From assembly GCA_030152805.1 (NCBI GenBank), contig JASLIG010000114.1, forward strand, positions 1 to 5,334: a DNA stretch of 5,334 nucleotides, read 5' to 3'. Position 1 is the first letter of the stretch. Each line of letters starts with the position of its first letter. Shown one piece after another: positions 1 through 5,247 of the stretch. Source of the stretch: Solirubrobacterales bacterium (GTDB taxonomy: Bacteria > Actinomycetota > Thermoleophilia > Solirubrobacterales > 70-9). Made by a program: the position numbers and the translations under genes. The notes under the pieces are model-generated. The model saw only the letters and a program-made list of their open reading frames with translations, searched no databases and was not told the DNA's origin.

Positions 1-600
1 AACGAGATGGCGCAGCTCTGCGACCGCCTCGACATCGACATCTGGGAGGTGATCGACGCCGCCTCGACCAAGCCGTTCGGGTTCATGCGGTTCGAGCCCG
101 GCCCCGGGATGGGAGGGCACTGCCTGCCGGTCGATCCGTTCTACCTCGCCTTCAAGGCCCGCGAGCACGACTTCTACCCTGAGTTCATCGAGCTCGCCGG
201 CAAGGTCAACCAGACCCAGCCTGCCTTCTGCGTCGAGCGCATCGAGCGCGCCCTCAACGACGCCGGCAAGCCGGTCAAGGGGTCGAAGATCCTCATCCTC
301 GGAGTCAGCTACAAGGCTGGGGTCGGCGACCTGCGCGAATCGCCGGCGCTGAAGATCGCCGCCCTGCTGCGCGACCTCGGCGGCGAGATCGCCTATCACG
401 ACCCACACGTACCTGCGCTGTCCGAGCTGGGACTGAGCTGCGCCCAGCTGCCCGAGGCCCTGCGCGACGCCGACGTCACCGCGATCGTCACCGCCCACCC
501 CGAGCTGGACTACGAAGAGGTCGTCGCCACCGCTTCGCTCGTCGTCGACTTCCGCGGCGTCACCCGCGCGATCGAGGCCAAGAACCTGGTTCGCCTCTAG
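1..600 (+). CDS. Nucleotide-sugar dehydrogenase, C-terminal part (UDP-GlcNAc 6-dehydrogenase / WbpA-like), cut by the left edge
   Basis: This is the C-terminal 199 codons of an NAD-dependent UDP-sugar dehydrogenase. The family oxidises C6 of a UDP-hexose to a uronic acid in two NAD+-linked steps, feeding capsule, O-antigen or exopolysaccharide synthesis in the cytoplasm. The frame is open from base 1 (Asn-Glu-Met), so the ATG at 7 is internal and the N-terminal Rossmann domain lies outside the window. Visible motifs, counting Asn as residue 1, are: the central helix with STKPFGF; the active-site loop GPGMGGHCLPVDP with the catalytic cysteine at codon 41 (121-123); the KAREHDF segment; and the C-terminal UDP-binding signature GVSYKAGVGDLRESPA at about 101-116, followed by YHDPHVP. 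The KPFGF and KARE wording is closer to WbpA/WecC-type enzymes than to UDP-glucose dehydrogenase, but the exact sugar is inferred. It ends in TAG at 598-600, 4 nt from the opposing stop codon of the next gene. No terminator is visible between them. Confidence 0.95.
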   Translation, partial: NEMAQLCDRLDIDIWEVIDAASTKPFGFMRFEPGPGMGGHCLPVDPFYLAFKAREHDFYPEFIELAGKVNQTQPAFCVERIERALNDAGKPVKGSKILILGVSYKAGVGDLRESPALKIAALLRDLGGEIAYHDPHVPALSELGLSCAQLPEALRDADVTAIVTAHPELDYEEVVATASLVVDFRGVTRAIEAKNLVRL

Positions 601-604
601 CCGC

Positions 605-967
605 TCAGTGGACTTTCTTCAGCTGGGCGCGCTGCTCCTGGCGCTCGACCACCTGGGCGATCAGCTTCTTCACGTTGGAGTCGCCGGTCGCCTTGATGTG
701 GCCCGTCTCGTACGCCTTGCGGTAGCTCTTCAGCGTGCCGTTCTCGGCCAGCTCGTTGAACTGGGGGCGGTCGATCTGGACCAGGATGCGCTCGTCCTGG
801 GAGAGGTCCTTCTTGATCACCGGCCCTGGCACCTCGACCCGGTAGAGCTGGATGTCGTGCTTGGCCCTCAATTCGAGGCCGAAGACCAGCTTCAGTTTCT
901 GCAGGGCGGGAACCTCGGCCTGGAAGCGCTCGACGGCGGTCTTGATCAGGTCCGAGGTGGACGCCAT
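605..967 (-). CDS. Hypothetical 120-residue protein, possibly SCP2 (sterol carrier)-like
   Basis: A complete small cytoplasmic protein with no signal peptide or membrane segment. It starts at ATG 965-967 and stops with TGA at 605-607. I do not recognise it firmly. Residues about 61-107 (ILVQIDRPQF, then KAYETGHIKATGD, then a KKLIAQVV helix) resemble the second half of the SCP2 lipid-binding fold: a beta strand, a helix with 'F..L..G', a 'G.i...Gd' strand and a final helix. The N-terminal helix (residues 3-18) and the strands around 27-48 would also fit. The C-terminus is very charged (VERQEQRAQLKKVH). If it is SCP2-like it would bind a hydrophobic ligand such as an acyl chain, which would sit comfortably near an acyl-CoA dehydrogenase, but this is inference. 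No Shine-Dalgarno sequence precedes the ATG. Instead a TAGCAT box ends 6 nt upstream, suggesting its own leaderless promoter despite lying 44 nt after the TPR gene. Alternative reading: an uncharacterised conserved actinobacterial protein. Confidence 0.85.
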   Translation of the reverse strand: MASTSDLIKTAVERFQAEVPALQKLKLVFGLELRAKHDIQLYRVEVPGPVIKKDLSQDERILVQIDRPQFNELAENGTLKSYRKAYETGHIKATGDSNVKKLIAQVVERQEQRAQLKKVH

Positions 968-973
968 GGGGCG

Positions 974-979
974 ATGCTA
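974..979 (-). promoter_or_regulatory. Candidate -10 box (TAGCAT) for a leaderless transcript of the 120-residue gene
   Basis: On the minus strand the sequence reads GAATAGCATCGCCCC-ATG. TAGCAT fits the actinobacterial -10 pattern TANNNT. Exactly 6 nt lie between it and the A of the ATG at 967, the usual distance to a transcription start, so the mRNA would begin at or next to the initiation codon. The absence of any purine-rich ribosome binding site in front of the ATG agrees with this. No good -35 box is seen 17 nt upstream, and that position falls inside the hairpin at 991-1005. Confidence 0.45.
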
Positions 980-990
980 TTCAATTCGAT

Positions 991-1005
991 CCGCCGGATC
1001 GGCGG
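991..1005. repeat. Short perfect inverted repeat (CCGCCG-GAT-CGGCGG)
   Basis: Six base pairs with a 3-nt loop lie in the 44-nt gap between the TPR gene stop (1012-1014) and the start of the 120-residue gene. No T-tract follows on either strand, so it is a poor intrinsic terminator. It sits where the -35 region of the small gene would be and could be an operator, an mRNA 3'-end stabiliser for the TPR transcript, or a chance GC-rich palindrome. Confidence 0.4.
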
Positions 1006-1011
1006 CCTGGG

Positions 1012-3129
1012 TCAGACGGCCGCGCCCTCGTCGCCGCGGATCTGCCGGGCTCGTGTGCGCGGCCCGCTTCCGTCTTCGCCGGCGGCCTCGAGTATGTCGG
1101 CCTGTACGTCGAGCGTCCGCGCCAGCTCGGGATGGGTCGGCTCGAGCGTCGACTCCTGGATCTCGAGCGCCCGCCCGATCGCCTTGGCCGCATCGGCGAC
1201 CCTGCCCTCAACCAGCAGGGTCTGCGCCAGGCCGCGCAGGCTGAGCCCGGTGTGGTGGGGGTCGGCGTTGTCCTCGAAGATCGATATGGCCCGCTGGAAG
1301 GCCTCCTCGGACCCCGCCATGTCACCGAGGGAACGGCGAGTGTTGCCGAGGCTGTCGAGCGTGCTCGCAACCGTGCCATCGCCGTCCCCGGCCTGGGCTC
1401 GGTTGACGCTGAGTGCCCGCTCGAGCACGTCGACGGCCTCGTCGTACCGACCGAGGTTGTCCAGTACGCAGCCGAGGTTATTGAGCGTCAGACCGACCTC
1501 GGCGGCGTCTTCGCCGAGCAGCTCTTCCTTGATCTCGAGCGAACGTCTCAACGTGTCCTGGGCAGCTTCGTACTCGCCGAGCGAATCGAGCACGTTGCCG
1601 AGGTTGTTGAGCGCTTCCGCGACCTCGATGTTGCTCGAGCCGAGCTGCCTTTCGAGGATCCGCAACGCCTCTTCCTCGGTTTCGCGTGCTTCCTTGTAAC
1701 TCCCGAGGTCGTCGAGGACGTAGCCGAGGCCACTCAGCGTTCGCCCAATCTCGACGTGATCGGACCCGAACTGCTCTCTTTGAAGCTCCAGCGCGTGCTC
1801 GAACTTCTCCTTCGCATCGACGAAGTCAGCCCGGTCGTAACTCGCGATGCCAAGCTGTACCCAGGCGTCCGCATCCTCGGGGCCGAGTTCGACCGCGCGC
1901 TGAAAGGCCTCACTCGCCGCCTCCTTGTCGCCTTTGCGGTCGAACAGCAGGCCCAGATTGAGCGCGGCCTTGGCGTCGCCGGACTCCATGCGGCGGCGAT
2001 ATTCGGCCACGCGAACCCCTTCGAGCTGCTCGTCCGACGCCAGCGTGTCTCCCTCGGCCGGCACGTCCGGGACCGCCCGGGCTTCGGTGAAATCCGCGCC
2101 CCGCTCCGGTTGTCGCTGCATCGAGTTGAGCAGCTCACTCGCCTTGCGGTCCCTGTGTCCCTCGCCCGCCATGTACGCCTGTTCGGCGCTCTTGCGATCG
2201 TTCAGCTCTTCGTAGACGAGCCCGATCTCCGCGTAGGCCTGGATCACACCGCCGTCGGCGGCCCGCTGAAGCGATTTGAGCGCGTCTTCGAACTTTTCCC
2301 CACTGGCCTGGAGGTTGCCGAGCCTGAAGGCGGCCATCATGTTGCCGCTGTTCATTTTCTCGCCCAGCTCCTCTTCCATCTCGATTCGCTCGAGCACGAA
2401 ATCGACCGACGCCTGCAGCGATTCCAGCGTCGGAGCGTTGGCTTTCCTGATTCGCAGCGCCTTGGCGAGGAGGTCGCCGGCGTCGAGCTGGCGCTGGTAG
2501 CCCTGGATCAGCAGCAGGGGCACGGGAATCAGGGCGGCCGCCCAAGTGGGCGCCGCGGCGAACGCCAGGTAGATCGAAAGCGCGGCGAGCGGGATGGCGA
2601 CTGTGATTCTCAGGTCGGCCTCGGCCTGCAGGCGGTCGACCTCCCCGACCAACTCGGGCCGATCGCCGAGCAGCAGGGTCCGAATCAGGGGCAGCTCGCG
2701 TTCGATTGTCTCCGGGCCGGGGGTGCCGTCGACGCCGCCTTCGCCCGGCGAGAGGGCGACCTGAAAAAGCCGCCGCTCCATCTCTTTCAGCCGGACGCTG
2801 ACGACGTGGCGAATGTCACTGCGGCCATTGTCAGAGACGTGACTACCCGCTTCGCCGTAGAGGGGGCGCCTTGGCGCCACCCAACGGCCCACCCGTCTCA
2901 ACAGCTCCTGTATCGAGGAGCCGACGAGATAGGCAGCGACGCTCAGCACGGCAGCGGCGCCGAATGCCGAGAACTGGTGCCCGAGATCGAAGACCGGCTG
3001 CAGCCTTCCCGGATGATCCGCGTTCGGAAGCTCGCCCTGCAGCACGAGCGCGAAGAAGGCGAGCCAGAGATAGCCGCTGATCAGCGGCGCGCGGATCTCA
3101 CGCAGGCCTGGCAGCAGGTTGAGGAGCAT
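1012..3129 (-). CDS. Membrane-anchored tetratricopeptide-repeat (TPR) protein, 705 residues
   Basis: This is a probable inner-membrane scaffold protein that presents a large TPR solenoid. The function and partner are unknown. Two hydrophobic segments lie near the N-terminus (about 16-31 and 52-72). A polar stretch of about 100 residues with basic and acidic helices follows (about 73-173), then a second hydrophobic pair (about 174-191 and 192-209). The rest is soluble and helical: Sel1-like/TPR units at about 264-322 and 385-450, separated by a Pro/Glu-rich linker (about 336-370), then kinesin-light-chain-type 42-residue TPRs from about 458 (LGxVLDxLGxYxEA pattern) and degenerate repeats to about 680. 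The tail is basic and low in complexity. ATG 3127-3129 is chosen because an in-frame TAG lies nine codons upstream (3154-3156) and the first hydrophobic segment follows directly. A GGAG lies only 3 nt before it, which is tight. Codon third positions look somewhat less G/C-rich than in the acyl-CoA dehydrogenase. It lacks the NB-ARC, kinase or peptidase domains often joined to such repeats. The gene is sure; the role is not. Confidence 0.93.
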   Translation of the reverse strand: MLLNLLPGLREIRAPLISGYLWLAFFALVLQGELPNADHPGRLQPVFDLGHQFSAFGAAAVLSVAAYLVGSSIQELLRRVGRWVAPRRPLYGEAGSHVSDNGRSDIRHVVSVRLKEMERRLFQVALSPGEGGVDGTPGPETIERELPLIRTLLLGDRPELVGEVDRLQAEADLRITVAIPLAALSIYLAFAAAPTWAAALIPVPLLLIQGYQRQLDAGDLLAKALRIRKANAPTLESLQASVDFVLERIEMEEELGEKMNSGNMMAAFRLGNLQASGEKFEDALKSLQRAADGGVIQAYAEIGLVYEELNDRKSAEQAYMAGEGHRDRKASELLNSMQRQPERGADFTEARAVPDVPAEGDTLASDEQLEGVRVAEYRRRMESGDAKAALNLGLLFDRKGDKEAASEAFQRAVELGPEDADAWVQLGIASYDRADFVDAKEKFEHALELQREQFGSDHVEIGRTLSGLGYVLDDLGSYKEARETEEEALRILERQLGSSNIEVAEALNNLGNVLDSLGEYEAAQDTLRRSLEIKEELLGEDAAEVGLTLNNLGCVLDNLGRYDEAVDVLERALSVNRAQAGDGDGTVASTLDSLGNTRRSLGDMAGSEEAFQRAISIFEDNADPHHTGLSLRGLAQTLLVEGRVADAAKAIGRALEIQESTLEPTHPELARTLDVQADILEAAGEDGSGPRTRARQIRGDEGAAV
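1255..1758 (-). repeat. Four tandem 42-residue (126-nt) TPR units inside the membrane TPR gene
   Basis: The anchor GCCGAGG (minus strand encoding Leu-Gly of the first TPR helix) recurs at 1345, 1471, 1597 and 1723, exactly 126 nt apart each time. In protein terms the Leu-Gly pairs fall at residues 468, 510, 552 and 594, as SGLGYVL, NNLGNVL, NNLGCVL and DSLGNTR. The constant 42-residue length is typical of kinesin-light-chain-type (TPR_12) repeats. Copies are diverged at DNA level outside the anchor, so this is old duplication rather than a recent expansion. Repeats before and after drift out of register. The outer boundaries given are approximate. Confidence 0.85.
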
Positions 3130-3190
3130 CAGCTCCGCCCACCGCCGCCGGATCTATCGAAACCCCCCAATCCGCCGGGGAACAATACTC

Positions 3191-3219
3191 AAAAACTCCT
3201 AAGCCACAGAGTGGGAGAG
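3191..3219 (-). terminator. Probable intrinsic terminator after the acyl-CoA dehydrogenase gene
   Basis: Reading the minus strand just after the TAA stop (3225-3227), a stem forms from CCAC-TCT-GTGG (3204-3214). An outer CTCT/GGAG pairing (3216-3219 with 3196-3199) is interrupted by a small bulge. Five T residues follow directly (AAAAA on the plus strand, 3191-3195). The short inner stem and the bulge keep confidence moderate. If real, it separates the acyl-CoA dehydrogenase transcript from the TPR gene 95 nt downstream. Confidence 0.5.
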
Positions 3220-3224
3220 CTCGG

Positions 3225-4439
3225 TTAGATCTTGTGCCTCTGCAGGAGCTTCTTGCCGATCACCATGCGCTGAATCTCGGAGGTGCCCTCGCCGATCAGA
3301 AGCAGCGGCGCGTCGCGGTAGAGGCGCTCGATCTCGTACTCCTTCGAGTAGCCGTAGCCGCCGTGGATGCGGAAGCACTCCTCGACGCACTCCTTGCCGG
3401 TCTCAGAAGCGAGCAGCTTGGCCATGCCGGCCTCGAGGTCGGAGCGCGCACCGGCGTCCTTCATCCTCGCCGCCTTGCGGGTGACGAGGCGGGCCGCCTC
3501 GACCTTGGTCGCCATGTCGGCGAGCTTGAACTGGATCGCCTGGTGCTGGGCGATCGGCTTGCCGAAGGTCTTGCGCTCCTGGCTGTAGCGCAGGGCGAGC
3601 TCGAGCGCCCGCTGGGCGATGCCGACGCCGCGGGCGGCGACGTTGACCCGGCCGACCTCGAGCGCGTCCATCATCTGCACGAAGCCCTGGCCGACTCCCG
3701 CCTCCTCGCCGCCGAGCACGCGCTCGGGCGGGCAGCGGTAGCCGTCGTAGACCAGCTCGGTCGACTCGACGCCCTTGTAGCCCATCTTCTTGATCTTGGG
3801 CGGGATCGTCAGCCCGGCGTAGTCGCCCTCGTTGACTTCCACCCAGGGCTCCTTCTCGGTGATGAAGCAGGTCATCCCCTTGTAAGCGGGTTCCGCCTGG
3901 GGGTCGGTCTTCATCAGCACGAAGACGACGTCGGAGCCGAGCCCGTTGGTGACCCACATCTTCTGGCCGTTCAGCTCCCACTTGCCGTCGTCGCCCTTCT
4001 TGGCGGTGGCCTTGATGCCCTGCACGTCGGAGCCGACCTCGGGCTCAGACAGCGAGAAGGCGGCGCGAATCTCCCCGGTCGCCATCTTCGGCAGGAAGTA
4101 GTCCTTCTGCTCGTCGGTGCCGAACTTCATCAGGAGGTAGGCGCCGATGAAGTGGGTGTTGACGACGCCGGAAATCGAGATCCAGCCGCGCGAGAGCTCT
4201 TCGACGATCATCGCGTAGGTGGTCAGGTCGAGGCCCATGCCGCCGTACTCCTCGGGGATCGTCGCACCGAAGAGGCCGAGCTCCTTCATCTGCTCGACGA
4301 TCGGCTCCGGGAAGGAGTCCTCGTGGTCGTAGTGCTCGGCGTTGGGAATGATCTGCTCGTCGGCGAACTGGCGCACCATTTCGGTGATCGCCTGCTGCTC
4401 ATCGGTCTGCTCGCGGAAAGCGGCGGTATCTACGGCCAT
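3225..4439 (-). CDS. Acyl-CoA dehydrogenase (FAD-dependent), complete
   Basis: The enzyme introduces a trans-2,3 double bond into an acyl-CoA, passing electrons through FAD to electron-transfer flavoprotein; it acts in fatty-acid, branched-chain or related acyl-CoA breakdown in the cytoplasm. The chosen start, ATG 4437-4439 (MAVDTAAFREQ), gives 404 residues, a normal family length. AGGAG at 4442-4446 precedes it, with only 2 nt between. The frame can be extended to a GTG at 4490, but those 17 extra residues look unlike the family and would include the candidate promoter. Residues from this Met: helical N-terminal domain with PEEYGGMG at about 63-70; FAD/substrate signature AFSLSEPEVGSD at about 127-138; WVTNG at about 162-166; the RKTFGKPIAQHQAIQFKLADM helix region at about 289-309; second signature HGGYGYSKEYEIERLYRD at about 359-376; and catalytic Glu384 in GEGTSEIQR. 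Glu at that site argues against isovaleryl-CoA dehydrogenase, which carries its base elsewhere. SRGWISISG and KIKKMGYKG are subgroup features, but the substrate cannot be read from sequence alone. Confidence 0.96.
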   Translation of the reverse strand: MAVDTAAFREQTDEQQAITEMVRQFADEQIIPNAEHYDHEDSFPEPIVEQMKELGLFGATIPEEYGGMGLDLTTYAMIVEELSRGWISISGVVNTHFIGAYLLMKFGTDEQKDYFLPKMATGEIRAAFSLSEPEVGSDVQGIKATAKKGDDGKWELNGQKMWVTNGLGSDVVFVLMKTDPQAEPAYKGMTCFITEKEPWVEVNEGDYAGLTIPPKIKKMGYKGVESTELVYDGYRCPPERVLGGEEAGVGQGFVQMMDALEVGRVNVAARGVGIAQRALELALRYSQERKTFGKPIAQHQAIQFKLADMATKVEAARLVTRKAARMKDAGARSDLEAGMAKLLASETGKECVEECFRIHGGYGYSKEYEIERLYRDAPLLLIGEGTSEIQRMVIGKKLLQRHKI

Positions 4440-4480
4440 TTCTCCTGCTCGGGTCGGGGTGCGGTCGGAGCGCAAGGATA
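4440..4480 (-). promoter_or_regulatory. Leader of the acyl-CoA dehydrogenase gene: candidate -10 box, helical-phase direct repeat and ribosome binding site
   Basis: On the minus strand TATCCT (4475-4480) fits a TANNNT -10 box and would start transcription near 4468. Two copies of CCGACC (4463-4468 and 4452-4457 on this strand) then follow with an 11-nt repeat period, about one DNA turn, so both would face the same side of the helix. AGGAG (4442-4446) is the ribosome binding site, close to the ATG. No convincing -35 box is visible. The direct repeat could be an operator at the start site; this is an inference from spacing only. Confidence 0.35.
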
Positions 4481-4494
4481 TCGGCGTCACGCCC

Positions 4495-4509
4495 GCGGCC
4501 GCTGGCCGC
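4495..4509. repeat. Inverted repeat GCGGCC-GCT-GGCCGC in the divergent intergenic region
   Basis: A 6-bp perfect inverted repeat with a 3-nt spacer lies between the candidate acyl-CoA dehydrogenase promoter and the CAP gene. On the minus strand it contains AGCGGCC twice in direct succession. It is positioned just upstream of the candidate -10 region, where a regulator could bind, but GC-only palindromes this short arise often in such DNA. The rest of 4440-4618 shows no open frame that looks coding, and no clear plus-strand -35/-10 pair for the CAP gene was found. Confidence 0.3.
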
Positions 4510-4609
4510 TGACAACGCCCAGATCCTTAACGACCACGACCGAAACGCCTGGTACATACGTCTAGGCGGGCGGATCCAGGTACCTCAGGATCGCGCGCGA
4601 TCTGACGAC

Positions 4610-4614
4610 AAGGA
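4610..4614 (+). promoter_or_regulatory. Ribosome binding site (AAGGA) of the CAP protein gene
   Basis: AAGGA lies 4 nt before ATG 4619-4621. It supports this start, from which a complete signal peptide follows directly. Confidence 0.55.
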
Positions 4615-4618
4615 CACG

Positions 4619-5164
4619 ATGGCATCCAAGCTCTCCCTCCTGCTCGCACTCGCGTTGGCCCTCGCCCTGGCGTGCGCGGGGGGAGCGCTGGCAAAGAGCT
4701 CCCTGATCGCTCCGCCGTCGGCCTGCCCCAACCAGACCACCTCTGCCCCGTCTGCTGCCCAGACCCAGGCGATGCGCTGCATGACCGACTTCGCCCGCGC
4801 CGGGGTCGGGCTGGGCGCGCTCGCCGACTCCCCGCAGCTCGATCTCTCCGCGCAGGAGAAGGCGGGCGACGTGCTGCGCTGCGACAGCTTCAGCCACACC
4901 GCCTGCGGCCGGGAATTCACCTACTGGATCAGCCAGGCCGGCTACACCTCCGCATCCTGCTGGCACGTGGGCGAGAACCTCGCCTGGGGGACGGGCGCCT
5001 ACGCGACGGTGCGCTCGATCTTCCAGGCCTGGATGCGGTCGCCGGACCACCGGCGAAACATCCTCGGCGACTACGGGGACCTCGGGATCAGCCTGCAGAT
5101 CGGCCGACTCGGCGGTCTCAACGGAGCCAGCGTCTGGGCGGCGCACTTCGGATCCCATTGCTAG
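4619..5164 (+). CDS. Secreted CAP-domain (SCP/PR-1/YkwD-like) cysteine-rich protein
   Basis: An exported 181-residue protein of the CAP superfamily. Bacterial members are extracellular or wall-associated and mostly of unknown activity; lipid binding and peptidase activity have been proposed for some relatives. Residues 1-25 form a signal peptide: Lys4, a long Leu/Ala core and an Ala-Leu-Ala motif giving signal peptidase I cleavage after residue 25. Cys19 is not in a good lipobox, so a lipoprotein is unlikely. The CAP fold spans about 48-178. Its signature residues are His93 in CDSFSH, Glu119 in GENLAWGTG (CAP1-like) and His144 in AWMRSPDHRRNIL (CAP2-like), which with a further acidic residue would form the usual cavity cluster; the last strand is VWAAHFG. 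The mature protein has six cysteines (36, 54, 88, 96, 114, 181), an even number fitting three disulfides; pairing is inferred. Cys181 is the final residue. It is transcribed away from the acyl-CoA dehydrogenase and appears monocistronic. A strong hairpin begins 27 nt after its TAG stop. Confidence 0.95.
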   Translation: MASKLSLLLALALALALACAGGALAKSSLIAPPSACPNQTTSAPSAAQTQAMRCMTDFARAGVGLGALADSPQLDLSAQEKAGDVLRCDSFSHTACGREFTYWISQAGYTSASCWHVGENLAWGTGAYATVRSIFQAWMRSPDHRRNILGDYGDLGISLQIGRLGGLNGASVWAAHFGSHC

Positions 5165-5186
5165 GGCACGCCGCGAGCTGACCCGC

Positions 5187-5228
5187 AAAACGCCGTCGCC
5201 CACCCCGCAAGGGGTGGGCGACGGCAAA
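5187..5228 (-). terminator. Strong hairpin terminator with GNRA-type loop, best oriented on the minus strand, possibly bidirectional
   Basis: Arms 5192-5206 and 5211-5225 are perfectly complementary over 15 bp, nearly all G-C. On the plus strand the 4-nt loop is GCAA closed by a C-G pair, a stable GNRA tetraloop; read on the minus strand the loop is TTGC. The minus strand continues G-TTTT-GCGGG (T-tract 5187-5190), as expected of an intrinsic terminator. The plus strand continues AAAGCGG without a T-tract. It lies 27 nt past the CAP gene stop and 22 nt past the minus-strand stop at 5248-5250, so it most simply serves both convergent transcripts. Confidence 0.8.
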
Positions 5229-5247
5229 GCGGTGATTTACGGCGCGG

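Noticed and set aside
608..1699. 363-codon open frame on the plus strand across two minus-strand genes
   Set aside because: It runs across the end of one gene and the gap between two, with low-complexity Leu/Ser/Arg composition; a GC-rich shadow.
3151..3190. Possible -10 boxes (TAGATC, TATTGT) upstream of the TPR gene
   Set aside because: TAGATC lacks the final T, and TATTGT has no matching -35 and overlaps the region just after the terminator; not strong enough to annotate.
1132..3228. 698-codon open frame on the plus strand opposite the TPR gene
   Set aside because: It shares exact codon boundaries with the minus-strand gene, so a stop would need TTA, CTA or TCA codons there, which GC-rich genes avoid. 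The translation shows no domain, while the minus strand has clear TPRs.
4527..4558. TTAACG / TACATA as a promoter for the CAP gene
   Set aside because: The spacer is 20 nt and both boxes match poorly.
3234..4565. 443-codon open frame on the plus strand opposite the acyl-CoA dehydrogenase
   Set aside because: Same codon-register effect. The minus strand holds all acyl-CoA dehydrogenase signatures.
4678..4683. Run of six G in the CAP signal-peptide codons, considered as a phase-variation tract
   Set aside because: Six is short for slippage and common by chance in DNA this G-rich; the frame is intact.
4562..5227. 221-codon minus-strand frame opposite the CAP gene, running into the terminator hairpin
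   Set aside because: It includes the terminator hairpin as coding sequence and has a compositionally biased translation, while the plus strand encodes a clean signal peptide and CAP domain.
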